From Aquimarina algicola (lineage in GTDB: Bacteria; Bacteroidota; Bacteroidia; Flavobacteriales; Flavobacteriaceae): a DNA stretch of 64,000 nt. Positions within the stretch are counted from its first letter, which is position 1; each line of letters begins with the position of its first letter. Location: contig NZ_VFWZ01000008.1 in NCBI RefSeq assembly GCF_006443095.1, forward strand, positions 233,564-297,563, read 5' to 3'. Below are positions 8,688 to 17,587 of the stretch, piece after piece. A program made the position numbers and the translations under genes. A model generated the notes under the pieces. It was not told the origin of the DNA. It did no database searches and was given only the letters and a program-made list of their open reading frames with translations.

Positions 8688-9965
8688 ATGAAAAAATATC
8701 TTTTTCTATTAGGCTTATTCTTTTTTCAAGTGATCTGTTTGTCTCAAGAAAAAGTAAATATAAAGGAGTATCAATTGGATATAAAGTATCTAAAAGATAG
8801 TCTGCCCACAAAGCATCCAAATTTATTTTTCTATAAAAGCAAAGAACAGTTTGATTCGAGTTTGGATAAAATAGCTACAGATCAAAATTTATCGTCGAAT
8901 AATGCACTTACAATCCAAATGCAACTTCGCGAAGCCATTGCAGGAATAGGTGATCCGCATACCAACTTTGGTTTTTATGAGTCTATTGATAAAGAAGGGT
9001 ATTTTCCTTTAGAAATATATTGGTTTGATGATGGCATATGGATCATCGGAGCCGACGAAAAGTATAAAAGTGCTATTGGTAAAAAACTAGTGGCGATCAA
9101 TGATGTCACTATCGATGAGGTCATCAAAAGAGTCTCAAAAGTAGTGCCCAAAAATGAGCCATATTTTGCAAGAAAACGAATGCATTATTTTTTGATGAGT
9201 CATGGGATCTTGAAAGCGTACGAGATTACTGATAAAAATCAGGTTCGATTCGTTTTAGAAGATGCAAAAGGAAAAAAAGAGACAGTGTTGGTACAACCAA
9301 AGATAGATGAATATATAGTCGATAATTTTAGTCATTTGGATAATCCTCCTTTTTTTTGGCAAAGCCCGCAATCTGATGAAACTATACTTTTTCAACAAAA
9401 ATATTTTGAGCGAGATAGCATTCTTTTTATTCAATATAATAGCTGTTGGGGTAGGGAGTTAGAAGAACGATTTAGAGATAAAGAAGCTGCTAAAACGATG
9501 CCCTATTTTAGTGATTTTAAAAATAAAATCTTTGAAACTTTATCAAACAAGCCTGTAAAAAAAATACTTTTTGACTTAAGATTTAACGGCGGAGGAAGCT
9601 CACCACAAGGAACAAGGCTAGTCGAAGAATTAGCCAAGGTGAAAGAGATCAATCAAAAAGGAAAATTATTTGTTGCAATTAGTGAACATACATTTTCTTC
9701 GGCTGTAATCAATGCTATGAATTTTAGACAAATGACTAATGCTATTATTGTGGGTAAACCCTCTGGTGGTGCACCAAATCATTATGGTGAAGTTAGGCCA
9801 CTTGTTTTACCAAAGACAAAACTAGAGGTATACCATTCTACTAAATACTTCAAATATATTGATGAAGATATTAATGCAGTAATTCCTGATGTTCAAATTG
9901 AAATGAAGTATTCTGACATTATAAATGGAAAAGATCAGGTTTACGAATTTGTAAAGAAATATTAG
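8688..9965 (+). CDS. Secreted S41-family peptidase
   Basis: The protein has 425 residues and a signal peptide (about 1-20, ending ICLSQEK). The C-terminal half has the S41 (C-terminal-processing protease/Tsp-like) core: ILFDLRFNGGGSS at about 287-299, and the nucleophile region AISEHTFSSAVINAMNF, where Ser338 is the likely catalytic residue. No classical PDZ domain is obvious; the N-terminal half probably carries a family-specific domain. It likely acts in the periplasm. The upstream hydrolase gene is 124 nt away, so co-transcription is uncertain. Confidence 0.8.
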   Translation: MKKYLFLLGLFFFQVICLSQEKVNIKEYQLDIKYLKDSLPTKHPNLFFYKSKEQFDSSLDKIATDQNLSSNNALTIQMQLREAIAGIGDPHTNFGFYESIDKEGYFPLEIYWFDDGIWIIGADEKYKSAIGKKLVAINDVTIDEVIKRVSKVVPKNEPYFARKRMHYFLMSHGILKAYEITDKNQVRFVLEDAKGKKETVLVQPKIDEYIVDNFSHLDNPPFFWQSPQSDETILFQQKYFERDSILFIQYNSCWGRELEERFRDKEAAKTMPYFSDFKNKIFETLSNKPVKKILFDLRFNGGGSSPQGTRLVEELAKVKEINQKGKLFVAISEHTFSSAVINAMNFRQMTNAIIVGKPSGGAPNHYGEVRPLVLPKTKLEVYHSTKYFKYIDEDINAVIPDVQIEMKYSDIINGKDQVYEFVKKY

Positions 9966-10018
9966 AAATATCTAGTTATATCTTGAATAAAAGATATGTT
10001 TTAATATTTAAAACAATT

Positions 10019-10924
10019 TTACTTTTGTTTTTCAAACTCTAATGAGTGATACCACTTATTCTTTTTTCTCAGGTTATTAGCAGATAGTTTTTCTACGTAT
10101 CCATCTATGCTAGACGATGTATTATGTTGTGTAATCACGAGGATTTTATCTTTTTTATGGGGAACTTCTATAAAATAAGCTTGTTGATAGCTATCATTTG
10201 TTTGATCTGTATACTGAGAAACAAATGAGCTGACTTTTTTGTAATTACACTTAGATGAAGAGCTTAAAACGAATACATCAAGTGTAGGGTCAAGATTTTT
10301 GAACACTTTAGATACTTTTATTTTTTTAGGCATACAGTTATCTTCATCGAAAAGCTTTTTGAGTCCATTTGCAAGAAAATCTTCTAAATCTTGGTTATGA
10401 TTTTTATCTATAAAGAATACTTGATCTGATAGGGTAAGGATCTCCCCGTTTTTGGTAAAATGTAATGTACTGTCTTTTACTATAGGTACTATTGTATCTA
10501 CTATTGGAACACCTCCATCACTTCCTGATACATTACCGGATACATGATGAAATTTTATTCCCATAATATCAGACGAGAATAATTCTGTTGTTAAAATCGA
10601 TTTTTCTATTGCTATATCTTCTTCAATTCTTGTCGCATACTCGGCATTAAAACTATAAAAAGTAGTAGCGATTATCGCAATTGCAATAATTGGCGTGATT
10701 GCAGCAAAAATTGCAACTTTAGATCGGTGTCTTTTTGCAATTAATGGCAAAAAGAGCGTGATAATAAAACCAATAAGACTACATAGCAAAATAATGATCA
10801 ACATAAGCCCCGGTATAAATAGGCTTAAACCATCTGCGCCACCATCACCATATTGATGTAAACAAAATAGTAAACCACCACTAATAATGCATATCGCAAG
10901 TAACATGTAAGAAATATATTTCAT
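10019..10924 (-). CDS. Hypothetical membrane protein
   Basis: The product has about 301 residues from the MKYISYMLL start; an ATG two codons upstream is also possible. Three hydrophobic segments lie at about 5-24, 36-63 and 74-97. A large soluble, probably extracytoplasmic, domain follows. No family is recognised. It converges with the S41 peptidase gene. Confidence 0.55.
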   Translation of the reverse strand: MKYISYMLLAICIISGGLLFCLHQYGDGGADGLSLFIPGLMLIIILLCSLIGFIITLFLPLIAKRHRSKVAIFAAITPIIAIAIIATTFYSFNAEYATRIEEDIAIEKSILTTELFSSDIMGIKFHHVSGNVSGSDGGVPIVDTIVPIVKDSTLHFTKNGEILTLSDQVFFIDKNHNQDLEDFLANGLKKLFDEDNCMPKKIKVSKVFKNLDPTLDVFVLSSSSKCNYKKVSSFVSQYTDQTNDSYQQAYFIEVPHKKDKILVITQHNTSSSIDGYVEKLSANNLRKKNKWYHSLEFEKQK

Positions 10925-10973
10925 ATGCAATTTTTATTATTCAATTAGGGTATCTTATGCTTTCAGATTCTTT

Positions 10974-11102
10974 TTATAAAACAATATGTTTAGCAGGGCT
11001 TTGTTCAGCATTTGAGTCTGAAATAAGATTAGTTTGAGGAGAAGGTTGTTTAATAATTATCATAATTATTAATAGATAACTTAATATTGATTTTGTATTC
11101 AT
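10974..11102 (-). CDS. Possible 42-residue hydrophobic peptide
   Basis: A short frame (MNTKSILSYLLIIMIIIKQ...) runs from ATG at 11102 to TAA at 10974. It has a hydrophobic start resembling a signal or membrane helix and a polar tail. It lies upstream of and parallel to the 10019 membrane-protein gene. Its size gives it little statistical support, so it is listed only as a candidate. Confidence 0.25.
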   Translation of the reverse strand: MNTKSILSYLLIIMIIIKQPSPQTNLISDSNAEQSPAKHIVL

Positions 11103-11379
11103 AAGGAGTAATTTTTATGAGTACAAATCTATCTTCTAATATGATTTGGTTACCCCCTGAAAACAGTGTTATTTACGTTATCACATAAAAAAATATGAAA
11201 ATAAGTTTCATCTTTTGATCCAAAGATTGGATAAGAATGCCTTATAGATAAGCTTAAAAATGATGTATAGTCTACCTACTCTTTACTTTTTGGAACTCAA
11301 AGCAGTTATACATTTTTAGATACTTTTAATCCGGTTAATTAGCCAGTAATGAAGAAAGAATTTGTTTATGGATATACTA
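11103..11379. other. Intergenic region, nothing further seen
   Basis: This gap lies between the candidate peptide and the receiver-protein gene. It is AT-rich and holds no supported gene, repeat or hairpin. Together with 10931-11102 it makes a 449-nt stretch without a firm gene. Confidence 0.4.
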
Positions 11380-11751
11380 TTATTTGCCTAATAAAAATTC
11401 AATTCGGGACAATAATTGTTCTGTAGAAAACGGTTTTACAATATAGTCGTCACCTCCCTTTGAGTATCCATCCTTTTTGTCGTTAATTTCTCCCTTGGCA
11501 GTGATGAATATAATTTTTGTGTCTTGCAAGTCTTCATCACTTCGAACTAGCTTTGAAAACTCAAACCCATCTACAAATGGCATCATTACATCAAGAAGGA
11601 TGAGGTCGGGTTTAAATGTTTTTGCTATTTCTAATCCTTCTTTACCATTGTATGCTTTTTCTACAGTGTAGCCTTTGGTAGAAAGAATACTCTCTACAGC
11701 TAACACTATAGATTTTTCATCATCAACAATCAAGATTTTTTCAGTAGCCAT
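11380..11751 (-). CDS. Single-domain response regulator (CheY-like receiver)
   Basis: The product has about 123 residues from MATEKILIV; an ATG two codons earlier gives 125. It is a complete receiver and nothing more. In the 125-residue numbering the acidic pocket is Asp12/Asp13, the phospho-acceptor Asp56 (LILLDVMMP), the switch Thr86 (FITAKG) and Lys108 (YIVKPF). There is no output domain, so it probably acts by protein contact or as a phosphorelay step. Its start overlaps the end of the upstream sensor-kinase gene, so the two are almost certainly coupled partners. Confidence 0.9.
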   Translation of the reverse strand: MATEKILIVDDEKSIVLAVESILSTKGYTVEKAYNGKEGLEIAKTFKPDLILLDVMMPFVDGFEFSKLVRSDEDLQDTKIIFITAKGEINDKKDGYSKGGDDYIVKPFSTEQLLSRIEFLLGK

Positions 11752-14467
11752 TGTCACTTAATTTTAGAGGTAAAGTTATTAAAAACTTAGTATATCGATC
11801 AATTTTACTATCAACATTGAGTACACCGTTGTGATGTTCTACAATTTTTTTTGCAATAGACAGTCCAAGACCGCTACCTTTTGGTTTTATTTTTTGCCTT
11901 TTGTTTTGCACTTGTACAAAGGTGTTGAATATCTTTTTGTGGTTTTCTTTTGCAATTCCGATACCGTTATCTTCTATACATATGGTGATAGAGTTTTGAT
12001 CTTTGATGAGCGAAACTTCTATTTTTTGCAGTTCTTTTTCAGGATCATTGAACTTGATTGCATTAACTAGAATATTTATAAATACACGTTCTAGATGTTT
12101 TCTATCTGCATAGACAATGGTATGGTTATCATTTTGTATATTATTAAGTACAGTTATACCCGAGTCTTTTGATATTGGTAACACCGCATTCACAGCATTA
12201 GTAATTAATTCATGTATTGGATAATGATCATATTCCCATTTTAATTGCCCTAATTCTAGTTTTTCTTGTAAAAGTGTATCATCAATAAGATCGCTCAATC
12301 GCTCACTCTCTTGAATGATAGTTTTTAGAAACACATCTTTTTTGTCCATATATGATTCAGGTTCATTATATAACATTTCAGACAATAATCGAATCGATGT
12401 GATAGGTGTTCTTAGTTCGTGAGAGATGGTTAGAATGAATTCGTCTTTGATTTGATCAATTTCTTTTAATTTTTCATTACTTTCCAGTAATGTTTTTTGA
12501 ATACGCTCAAGCTCATTAGATTTGATAGTAAGTGCTTTACTGTGTGTAATTGCATCTTTTGTCTCTTCTAAGATCTCTATTAATTCTTTTCGGTTCAAAG
12601 GCTCTTCATTAAGTAACTTTGAAATTGCAATCCTTGCCGAAATATTCCCGATGTAATCCGACAAGATATTCTCCATATAATCCACAAAATGAATTTCTAA
12701 AATATCTTTGCTATTGTATTTTTTTTGATATTCTTTTTCATATTGATCAATATAGATATTGGTTTCTTCTGAACCTATAAATTTGATAATAAGTTCGTAT
12801 AGTTGATAGAAATATACTTTTTTATAGCGGTTTCTAAAACGATATTCATTGGGGTCCTTGATATCGATATATTTATTTGCCTGTTGTATTTCAATCCCCT
12901 TCGGGATGGTAAACAACGAGCCGGTAATGTATAAGAAAACATTGAAAGTAATACTCCAAAAGAACCCATGCGATATGTTATTAAGGTTGTCTAATCCAAA
13001 TAAAGCATATGGCTTTAGAAGAGCAATATTAAAAAGACCATCAGATATAATCGAAGTGTTTTGTATAAGTCCGCTTTGGATAAAAGCAGGAAAAAGTAAG
13101 GTGTAAAACCAAATACAAAATCCTGCAACGATACCTAAAATAGTTCCTGTTCTATTGGCTTTTTTCCAAAAGAGTCCTCCAAAAAATGAAGGAGCCAATT
13201 GTACAATTCCAACAAAAGAAATTAGACCTGTCTCTACAAGTGGATAATCTTCTCCTATTACTACAGTATATGCATAGGCCGATAACAATACTATTGGGAT
13301 ACTGATTTTTTTACAAAATGCTATCGTTTGTTGTAGTTTTGTTGTAGAAAAAACCTTGAGATTATCTAGAAGTAATGGAATGAAAATGTGGTCAGAGAGC
13401 ATTTTTGATATGGCAATAGTTTCTACAATAATCATTCCTGTAGCAGCAGAAAACCCACCTAAAAATACTAATGTCGCCAAAATATTATTACCTCTTTCTA
13501 TAGGAAAACGCAATACATAACTATCAGCATTAAAACCTGTACCTGCAAAATACAAATTACCGGCAATTGCTATAGGAACTACAAATAGAGTAATAGCAAG
13601 TAGATATAAAGGAAAAATCCGGGAAGCTTTTTCTACATGTTCTTCATTTTTGTTTTCGAGTGCAATCAAGTGAAATTGCCTTGGAAGCAACATAAAAACA
13701 AAAAACGATAGTATAATCAACGAAAACCAATCCCAATATCCACCTTCTAAACTATCTTGAATATTAACAACAGGACCTAAAATATCTTTTTCGGCAGCTT
13801 GCGAAAAAATATCACCAAAACCATTAAAAATAAAATAAGTAACATAAACCCCGACAATAATAAAAGCGATTAATTTAAAAATGGCTTCAAATGCAATTAC
13901 AGATACCATTCCCTCATTTACCTGTTCAGATCTTGTATTTCTTGTTCCAAAAAGAATAACAAATATTGACATGATGATAGCAATAATAAGGGGTATTTTA
14001 TTAGAAATTACATTTTGATCAGAGGCATCGATCAAAATATGAAAACTAGTAGAAATGGCCTTTAGTTGAATTGAAATATATGGAATGATAAAAATAAAAA
14101 TCATGATTGTCATCAAATTACCCAAGAATTTATCTTTTCCATAACGTGTAGCAATAAAATCAGAAATACTACTTATTTTTTCACGTTTACAAACTCGTAT
14201 TATTTTTTTGAATAACATGATCCAAAGCGGTGATAATACTACAGGACCTATATAAGTAGTAATAAAACTGATTCCTGAAGTTGCCACTTTACCAACATTA
14301 CCATAAAAAGACCATGCAGTAAAATAGGTAGTTAGCGATAAAGCATAGACAAAATAATTATTTACAATACTTTTTTTTGCAGATTTTTTATCTCCATAAT
14401 AAGCAACCCAAAAAAGTACGCCAAGATATACAACACATATCAATATTATAAGCCAAAGTGAAATCAT
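11741..14467 (-). CDS. Sodium:solute symporter-histidine kinase fusion
   Basis: The fusion has 908 residues. Residues about 1-530 form an SSS-family symporter module of about 13 transmembrane helices. A helical linker with a coiled coil follows. The kinase core has the H-box ISHELRTPITS (His683), an N-box around ILVNAIKFND, IEDNGIGIA (G1) and GSGLGLSIA (G2). This plan matches CbrA/CrbS-type sensors, which couple carboxylate or amino-acid transport to signalling. It overlaps the receiver gene downstream and a small membrane-protein gene upstream. Lactate and acyl-CoA genes nearby suggest an organic-acid signal, by inference. Confidence 0.9.
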   Translation of the reverse strand: MISLWLIILICVVYLGVLFWVAYYGDKKSAKKSIVNNYFVYALSLTTYFTAWSFYGNVGKVATSGISFITTYIGPVVLSPLWIMLFKKIIRVCKREKISSISDFIATRYGKDKFLGNLMTIMIFIFIIPYISIQLKAISTSFHILIDASDQNVISNKIPLIIAIIMSIFVILFGTRNTRSEQVNEGMVSVIAFEAIFKLIAFIIVGVYVTYFIFNGFGDIFSQAAEKDILGPVVNIQDSLEGGYWDWFSLIILSFFVFMLLPRQFHLIALENKNEEHVEKASRIFPLYLLAITLFVVPIAIAGNLYFAGTGFNADSYVLRFPIERGNNILATLVFLGGFSAATGMIIVETIAISKMLSDHIFIPLLLDNLKVFSTTKLQQTIAFCKKISIPIVLLSAYAYTVVIGEDYPLVETGLISFVGIVQLAPSFFGGLFWKKANRTGTILGIVAGFCIWFYTLLFPAFIQSGLIQNTSIISDGLFNIALLKPYALFGLDNLNNISHGFFWSITFNVFLYITGSLFTIPKGIEIQQANKYIDIKDPNEYRFRNRYKKVYFYQLYELIIKFIGSEETNIYIDQYEKEYQKKYNSKDILEIHFVDYMENILSDYIGNISARIAISKLLNEEPLNRKELIEILEETKDAITHSKALTIKSNELERIQKTLLESNEKLKEIDQIKDEFILTISHELRTPITSIRLLSEMLYNEPESYMDKKDVFLKTIIQESERLSDLIDDTLLQEKLELGQLKWEYDHYPIHELITNAVNAVLPISKDSGITVLNNIQNDNHTIVYADRKHLERVFINILVNAIKFNDPEKELQKIEVSLIKDQNSITICIEDNGIGIAKENHKKIFNTFVQVQNKRQKIKPKGSGLGLSIAKKIVEHHNGVLNVDSKIDRYTKFLITLPLKLSDNGY

Positions 14468-14658
14468 TTCTTATTACGATTTATGATCAAACTTATAAGT
14501 ACAATCAAGATCAAACTAAGGGTGTAGAAATAGACGTATATAAGAGGCATAAAGCCAAATAGTAAAGTGTCATCAATAATCCCTATAAAAGGAAAGTTAA
14601 ACAGGAAAAAGAAAAATAAGGCAACAACAATAAGCTTAGTTTTTCTGTCGGTTTTCAT
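14464..14658 (-). CDS. Small two-helix membrane protein, symporter partner
   Basis: The product has about 64 residues from MKTDRKTKL; an in-frame ATG at 14682 would add eight. Two hydrophobic helices are followed by a basic end (IINRNKK). The stop overlaps the symporter-kinase start by 4 nt (ATGA), so translation is coupled. Small membrane proteins (DUF3311-like) often precede SSS transporters and are thought to assist them; the assignment here rests on context and topology. Confidence 0.7.
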   Translation of the reverse strand: MKTDRKTKLIVVALFFFFLFNFPFIGIIDDTLLFGFMPLIYVYFYTLSLILIVLISLIINRNKK

Positions 14659-14741
14659 TATAGATACTATTACGTAACTCAAATATAACCTTTATCAATC
14701 AATTATGACAAAGCTTTATATCCAACTACTAGTATTTATGT

Positions 14742-14754
14742 ATATTTGAATATA
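14742..14754. promoter_or_regulatory. Candidate ArsR operator, own promoter
   Basis: The sequence ATATTTGAATATA sits about 55 nt upstream of the ArsR-family gene start. The same 13-mer with one change (ATATTTGCATATA) recurs at 15427-15439 upstream of the lactate permease. Recurrence at just these two places suggests a binding site of the regulator between them. Confidence 0.4.
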
Positions 14755-14808
14755 TAAATGTTTGATATTATCGATTATTGTTAATCTATAAAGCTAAAAA
14801 GTAATAGA

Positions 14809-15108
14809 ATGAGAGAAGATCTTACAAGTTTTCAGGTTTTGGATAAAAGTGCCGAAATACTAAAGGTAATTGCTCACCCTATACGATTAGCTATCATAGA
14901 ATTATTGTTTAAAAAAGGAGAATCTTCTGTTACAGATATTTATCAAATATTAGAAGTAGAACAATCTGTTGCTTCTTATCATCTCAAAAATTTGAGGATG
15001 GTTAATGTAGTCTTATCAAAAAGAGAAGGGACAAAAATTTATTACTCTATCGAAAATAAAAATGTGATCGAGATCTTTCATCATATCTCAAATTTAGGCA
15101 GTAATTAA
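14809..15108 (+). CDS. ArsR-family transcriptional regulator
   Basis: This 99-residue winged-helix protein has the ArsR/SmtB layout: LKVIAHPIRLAIIELLF, then the recognition helix VEQSVASYHLKNLRM and the wing VLSKREGTKIYYSI. It contains no Cys, so neither metal sensing through cysteines nor a BigR-type dithiol switch is likely. It is divergent from the symporter-kinase operon and lies upstream of the lactate operon, which carries a repeat of the motif in its own promoter. Confidence 0.9.
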   Translation: MREDLTSFQVLDKSAEILKVIAHPIRLAIIELLFKKGESSVTDIYQILEVEQSVASYHLKNLRMVNVVLSKREGTKIYYSIENKNVIEIFHHISNLGSN

Positions 15109-15862
15109 TGCATGATCTTCATATTTAAAATTCGTATTTTATAATTTCTTCATTTTTAATTACAACCAAAAGCACGTTTCTTGACGTCTATATCATATCT
15201 ATTCTACTAAAAACTGAAGTAATTATTCCTTTGTTTTGAGGCCTAATTAATAAAAATAGAACAATTTTTATTATAAAAAATTATCATTTTGTTAATTTTT
15301 AAGGACTCAGTATTAAGCTTTTCTAAAAACTAGTTGTGATTTAATTATTTGATTTTCAGTTTTTTAATGAAAATGGTTTTGATAATTATACAATTTATTA
15401 ACAAAATCTTTAAATTAAATATGTAAATATTTGCATATAATGATATTTGTGTTTAATTTCGGAACATATTAATCTAGATAAATTTATTAAGCTTCATATA
15501 ATTAATACAAATAATGGCTTGTCCATTATGTTGATTTGTATAAGCTGTTGTTGAATATACCATTATCAATCTTTTGTATTCTAATGGTAATCATTCATAA
15601 ACAAATCGGGTATTTAATTCAAAAAAGTATAATACAACCTGATATCGAGCATCAAAACCAGTACTAAGAAATGCTGTCTTTTTTATTCCTAAAAAGATAG
15701 TCTATACAAACTCTTACTTCAAATAGTTGTTATTTGAAGGAGTATACTTGAAACTAGTTTTTGAATCATTTAGCATTCATTTTTAAGTTAAAAAAATGAA
15801 TACAGGTTGCTTACACTCTTTAATTAAATATCTCTATTAAATAGTAATTAAATTATGATAAA
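15109..15862 (+). other. Long AT-rich leader region before lactate permease
   Basis: This stretch of 754 nt has no gene. It includes the second copy of the candidate ArsR motif (15427-15439), which lies inside an imperfect 20-nt palindrome around 15421 (ATGTAAATATTTGCATAT). It probably holds the promoter and other control sites of the lactate operon. No hairpin terminator or riboswitch was recognised. Confidence 0.4.
15427..15439. promoter_or_regulatory. Candidate ArsR operator upstream of lactate operon
   Basis: ATATTTGCATATA matches the site in the ArsR gene's own promoter (14742-14754) in 12 of 13 positions. It is about 420 nt upstream of the lactate permease start, far for direct repression, unless the transcription start is distal. 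Confidence 0.35.
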
Positions 15863-17581
15863 ATGAATTTAGGGTTACAAGCATTTTTAGCATTTCTGCC
15901 TATTTTGTTAGCAGGAATATTATTGGTAGGTTTAAGATGGCCGGCAAAACGGGCAATGCCTTTTGTGTTTGTTGTTACTGTCTTGATTGCATTCTTTGGC
16001 TGGGATATGTCATCTACACGTATTATAGCATCTACTCTTCAAGGTTTAGGAACAACAGTATCTATTTTATGGATCATTTTTGGTGCAATTTTACTTTTGA
16101 ATACATTAAAATATTCTGGAGCACTCAAAGTAATTCGAAGAGGTTTTACAAATATTAGTGAAGACCGTAGGGTACAGGTTATTATTATCGCCTGGTTATT
16201 TGGTTGTTTTATAGAAGGAGCTTCCGGTTTTGGAACTCCTGCCGCAATTGTTGCGCCCTTACTTGTTGGTTTAGGATTTCCCGCAATTGCAGCTGTGGTT
16301 ATAGGTATGATGATTCAATCAACTCCTGTTTCTTTTGGAGCAGTAGGTACACCTATTGTTATAGGAGTAAATGCAGGATTAAAAACAGAAAGTTTATCAG
16401 AGCAATTATTGGCTGCTGGGACAAACTGGGATAAATTTTTGCTGCTAATTACTTCAGAAGTAGCAATAATTCATGCTATTGTAGGAACATTTATTCCATT
16501 ACTCATGTGTGTAATGATGACTCGTTATTTTGGTAAAAATAAATCTTGGAAAGAAGGGTTGTCGATCGCACCATTTGCCATATTTGCAGGGCTTGCATTT
16601 ACGATTCCTTATGCGGTAACAGGGGTCTTTCTTGGACCAGAGTTTCCATCACTTATAGGGGCTTTAATTGGTTTGGCAATTGTAGTACCTGCTGCCAAAG
16701 CTAAATTTTTGTTACCTAAAAATACATGGGACTTTGCAGATTCTAGTGAATGGCCAGCAGAATGGATGGGAAATTTAGAAGTAAAATTAAATACACTTAC
16801 AGATACTACAAAAAGCATGTCGTTAGCCAAAGCCTGGTTACCTTATTTATTATTGGCCGTAATTCTAGTGCTTAGTAGGATACCTGAGCTAGGGATCAAT
16901 ACCCTTCTAAAAACAGTAACAATATCTTTTAAGGATCTTTTAGGAGAAAAAGGTATAGGTACTTCTTTTGCACCATTATATGTTCCGGGAGGATTGATGG
17001 TTATCGTCGTAGCCGTGACTTACTTTTTGCATGGTATGAAGCCAAAAATGATGAAAAGTAGCATCCAGGAATCTACAAAAACCCTTTTGGGTGCAGGCTT
17101 TGTATTAATGTTTACAATACCAATGGTACGTATTCTTATAAATTCTGATGTTAATGGATTAGAGTTATCAAGTATGCCGATCGCTATGGCAGAATGGGTA
17201 TCTACAACAGTTGGTAGCATATACCCTGTATTTTCTGCAACGATAGGAGCCTTAGGAGCATTTATCGCCGGTTCGAATACTGTATCGAATATGATGTTGT
17301 CTCAATTTCAATTTTCTGCAGCAATGAATCTAGCCTTACCGGGATCTGTTTTGGTTGCCATGCAAGCGGTAGGGGCAGCAGCAGGAAATATGATCGCCAT
17401 CCATAATGTAGTAGCAGCTTCTGCAACAGTAGGGCTACTTGGGCGTGAAGGTTCGGTATTACGTAAAACAATTATTCCGACCTTATTTTATGTGATCCTT
17501 ACAGGGATTTTAGGAATGGTAATGCTTCATTTTATGGGTATTACTGATGAGTTGCATACTTACATACAATCTACAAAATAG
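15863..17581 (+). CDS. lctP: L-lactate permease
   Basis: The transporter has 572 residues and about 14 membrane helices, the normal length for the LctP/LldP family. The signatures GCFIEGASGFGTPAAIVAPLL at about 113-132 and IAGSNTVSNMMLSQFQF plus AVGAAAGNMIAIHNVVAA near the C-terminus are characteristic. It imports lactate (and possibly glycolate) with protons or sodium. Six nucleotides separate it from the dehydrogenase gene, forming a lactate-use operon with the porin downstream. Confidence 0.92.
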   Translation: MNLGLQAFLAFLPILLAGILLVGLRWPAKRAMPFVFVVTVLIAFFGWDMSSTRIIASTLQGLGTTVSILWIIFGAILLLNTLKYSGALKVIRRGFTNISEDRRVQVIIIAWLFGCFIEGASGFGTPAAIVAPLLVGLGFPAIAAVVIGMMIQSTPVSFGAVGTPIVIGVNAGLKTESLSEQLLAAGTNWDKFLLLITSEVAIIHAIVGTFIPLLMCVMMTRYFGKNKSWKEGLSIAPFAIFAGLAFTIPYAVTGVFLGPEFPSLIGALIGLAIVVPAAKAKFLLPKNTWDFADSSEWPAEWMGNLEVKLNTLTDTTKSMSLAKAWLPYLLLAVILVLSRIPELGINTLLKTVTISFKDLLGEKGIGTSFAPLYVPGGLMVIVVAVTYFLHGMKPKMMKSSIQESTKTLLGAGFVLMFTIPMVRILINSDVNGLELSSMPIAMAEWVSTTVGSIYPVFSATIGALGAFIAGSNTVSNMMLSQFQFSAAMNLALPGSVLVAMQAVGAAAGNMIAIHNVVAASATVGLLGREGSVLRKTIIPTLFYVILTGILGMVMLHFMGITDELHTYIQSTK

Positions 17582-17587
17582 AACATA

